A stretch of DNA of 7,423 nucleotides from an archaeon (GTDB taxonomy: Archaea > Asgardarchaeota > Heimdallarchaeia > Hodarchaeales > S146-22), in assembly GCA_024276395.1 (NCBI GenBank), contig JAJRXH010000280.1, forward strand, positions 1 through 7,423, in the 5' to 3' direction. Below, in pieces: positions 7,356 through 7,423 of this stretch. Position 1 is the first letter of the stretch. Every line of letters begins with the position of its first letter. The notes beneath the pieces were generated by a model. The model did not search any database, was not told the DNA's origin, and saw nothing but the letters and a program-made list of their open reading frames with translations. The translations under genes and the position numbers were made by a program.

Positions 7356-7379
7356 TTGACTTAATTTAAATCTTGTCAA
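7356..7379 (-). promoter_or_regulatory. 24-bp near-palindrome over a TATA-like core
   Basis: Arms TTGAC (7356-7360) and GTCAA (7375-7379) flank a perfectly palindromic ATTTAAAT (7364-7371), giving 9 of 12 symmetric pairs. On the - strand the core reads TTTAAATTAA, close to an archaeal TATA box, and lies about 130 bases upstream of the nucleotidyltransferase start. It could be a promoter with an overlapping repressor site. AT-rich chance symmetry is possible, and the long implied leader is unusual for archaea. Confidence 0.3.
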
Positions 7380-7423
7380 GAAAGGACTTACCACGTGAAC
7401 TAACTAGCAACACCTCCAATTAA

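Noticed and set aside
7411..7418. CACCTCC near the window end as the 3' end of a 16S rRNA
   Set aside because: The bases before it do not match the conserved 16S tail, so it is probably chance; read on the other strand it is GGAGGTG, but no suitable start follows at normal spacing.

Overview
This window is archaeal, from an organism with AT-rich DNA. It carries the double-strand-break repair cluster HerA–Mre11–Rad50 on the + strand. A HerA-type hexameric translocase gene lies directly upstream of Mre11 and Rad50 in close tandem, which is an archaeal arrangement. Rad50 has archaeal length (935 aa) with one CPTC zinc hook in the middle. Mre11 and Rad50 are preceded by Shine-Dalgarno-like purine runs. 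I cannot assign a phylum from this stretch.

Layout. Bases 1-861 are the 3' part of herA; its start and Walker A lie before the window. After 34 bp comes mre11 (896-2347), and after 18 bp rad50 (2366-5173). A 65-bp gap with a short T-run leads to a cytoplasmic M28-family zinc peptidase (5239-6261). No nurA, the usual archaeal nuclease partner of HerA, is present in the window. The + strand block then ends, and the rest is best read on the - strand: a nucleotidyltransferase-like gene (7230 down to 6650) and a 3' flank (6649-6276) that looks like degraded coding sequence.

Function. By family knowledge, Mre11 (Mn-dependent nuclease) and Rad50 (ABC-type ATPase with coiled coils and a zinc hook) bind and trim broken DNA ends. 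HerA, normally with NurA, drives further resection to make 3' single strands for RadA-type recombinases. The tight spacing suggests co-transcription of these three genes. The M28 peptidase may be a passenger or a later member of the same transcript.

Most notable points. (1) The nucleotidyltransferase is not a 149-residue protein. Reading back in another frame gives a convincing N-terminus starting at 7230, joined through a one-base deletion at about 7109-7113, exactly in the conserved glycine/serine motif. It is therefore a frameshifted gene of about 193 codons, or an assembly error. (2) Sequence beyond its stop is coding-like but broken by stops. (3) The M28 peptidase has a charged insertion of about 50 residues just after its catalytic Glu pair. 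(4) A 24-bp near-palindrome covers a TATA-like core upstream of the nucleotidyltransferase. I see no CRISPR array, tRNA, rRNA, insertion sequence or clearly new system.
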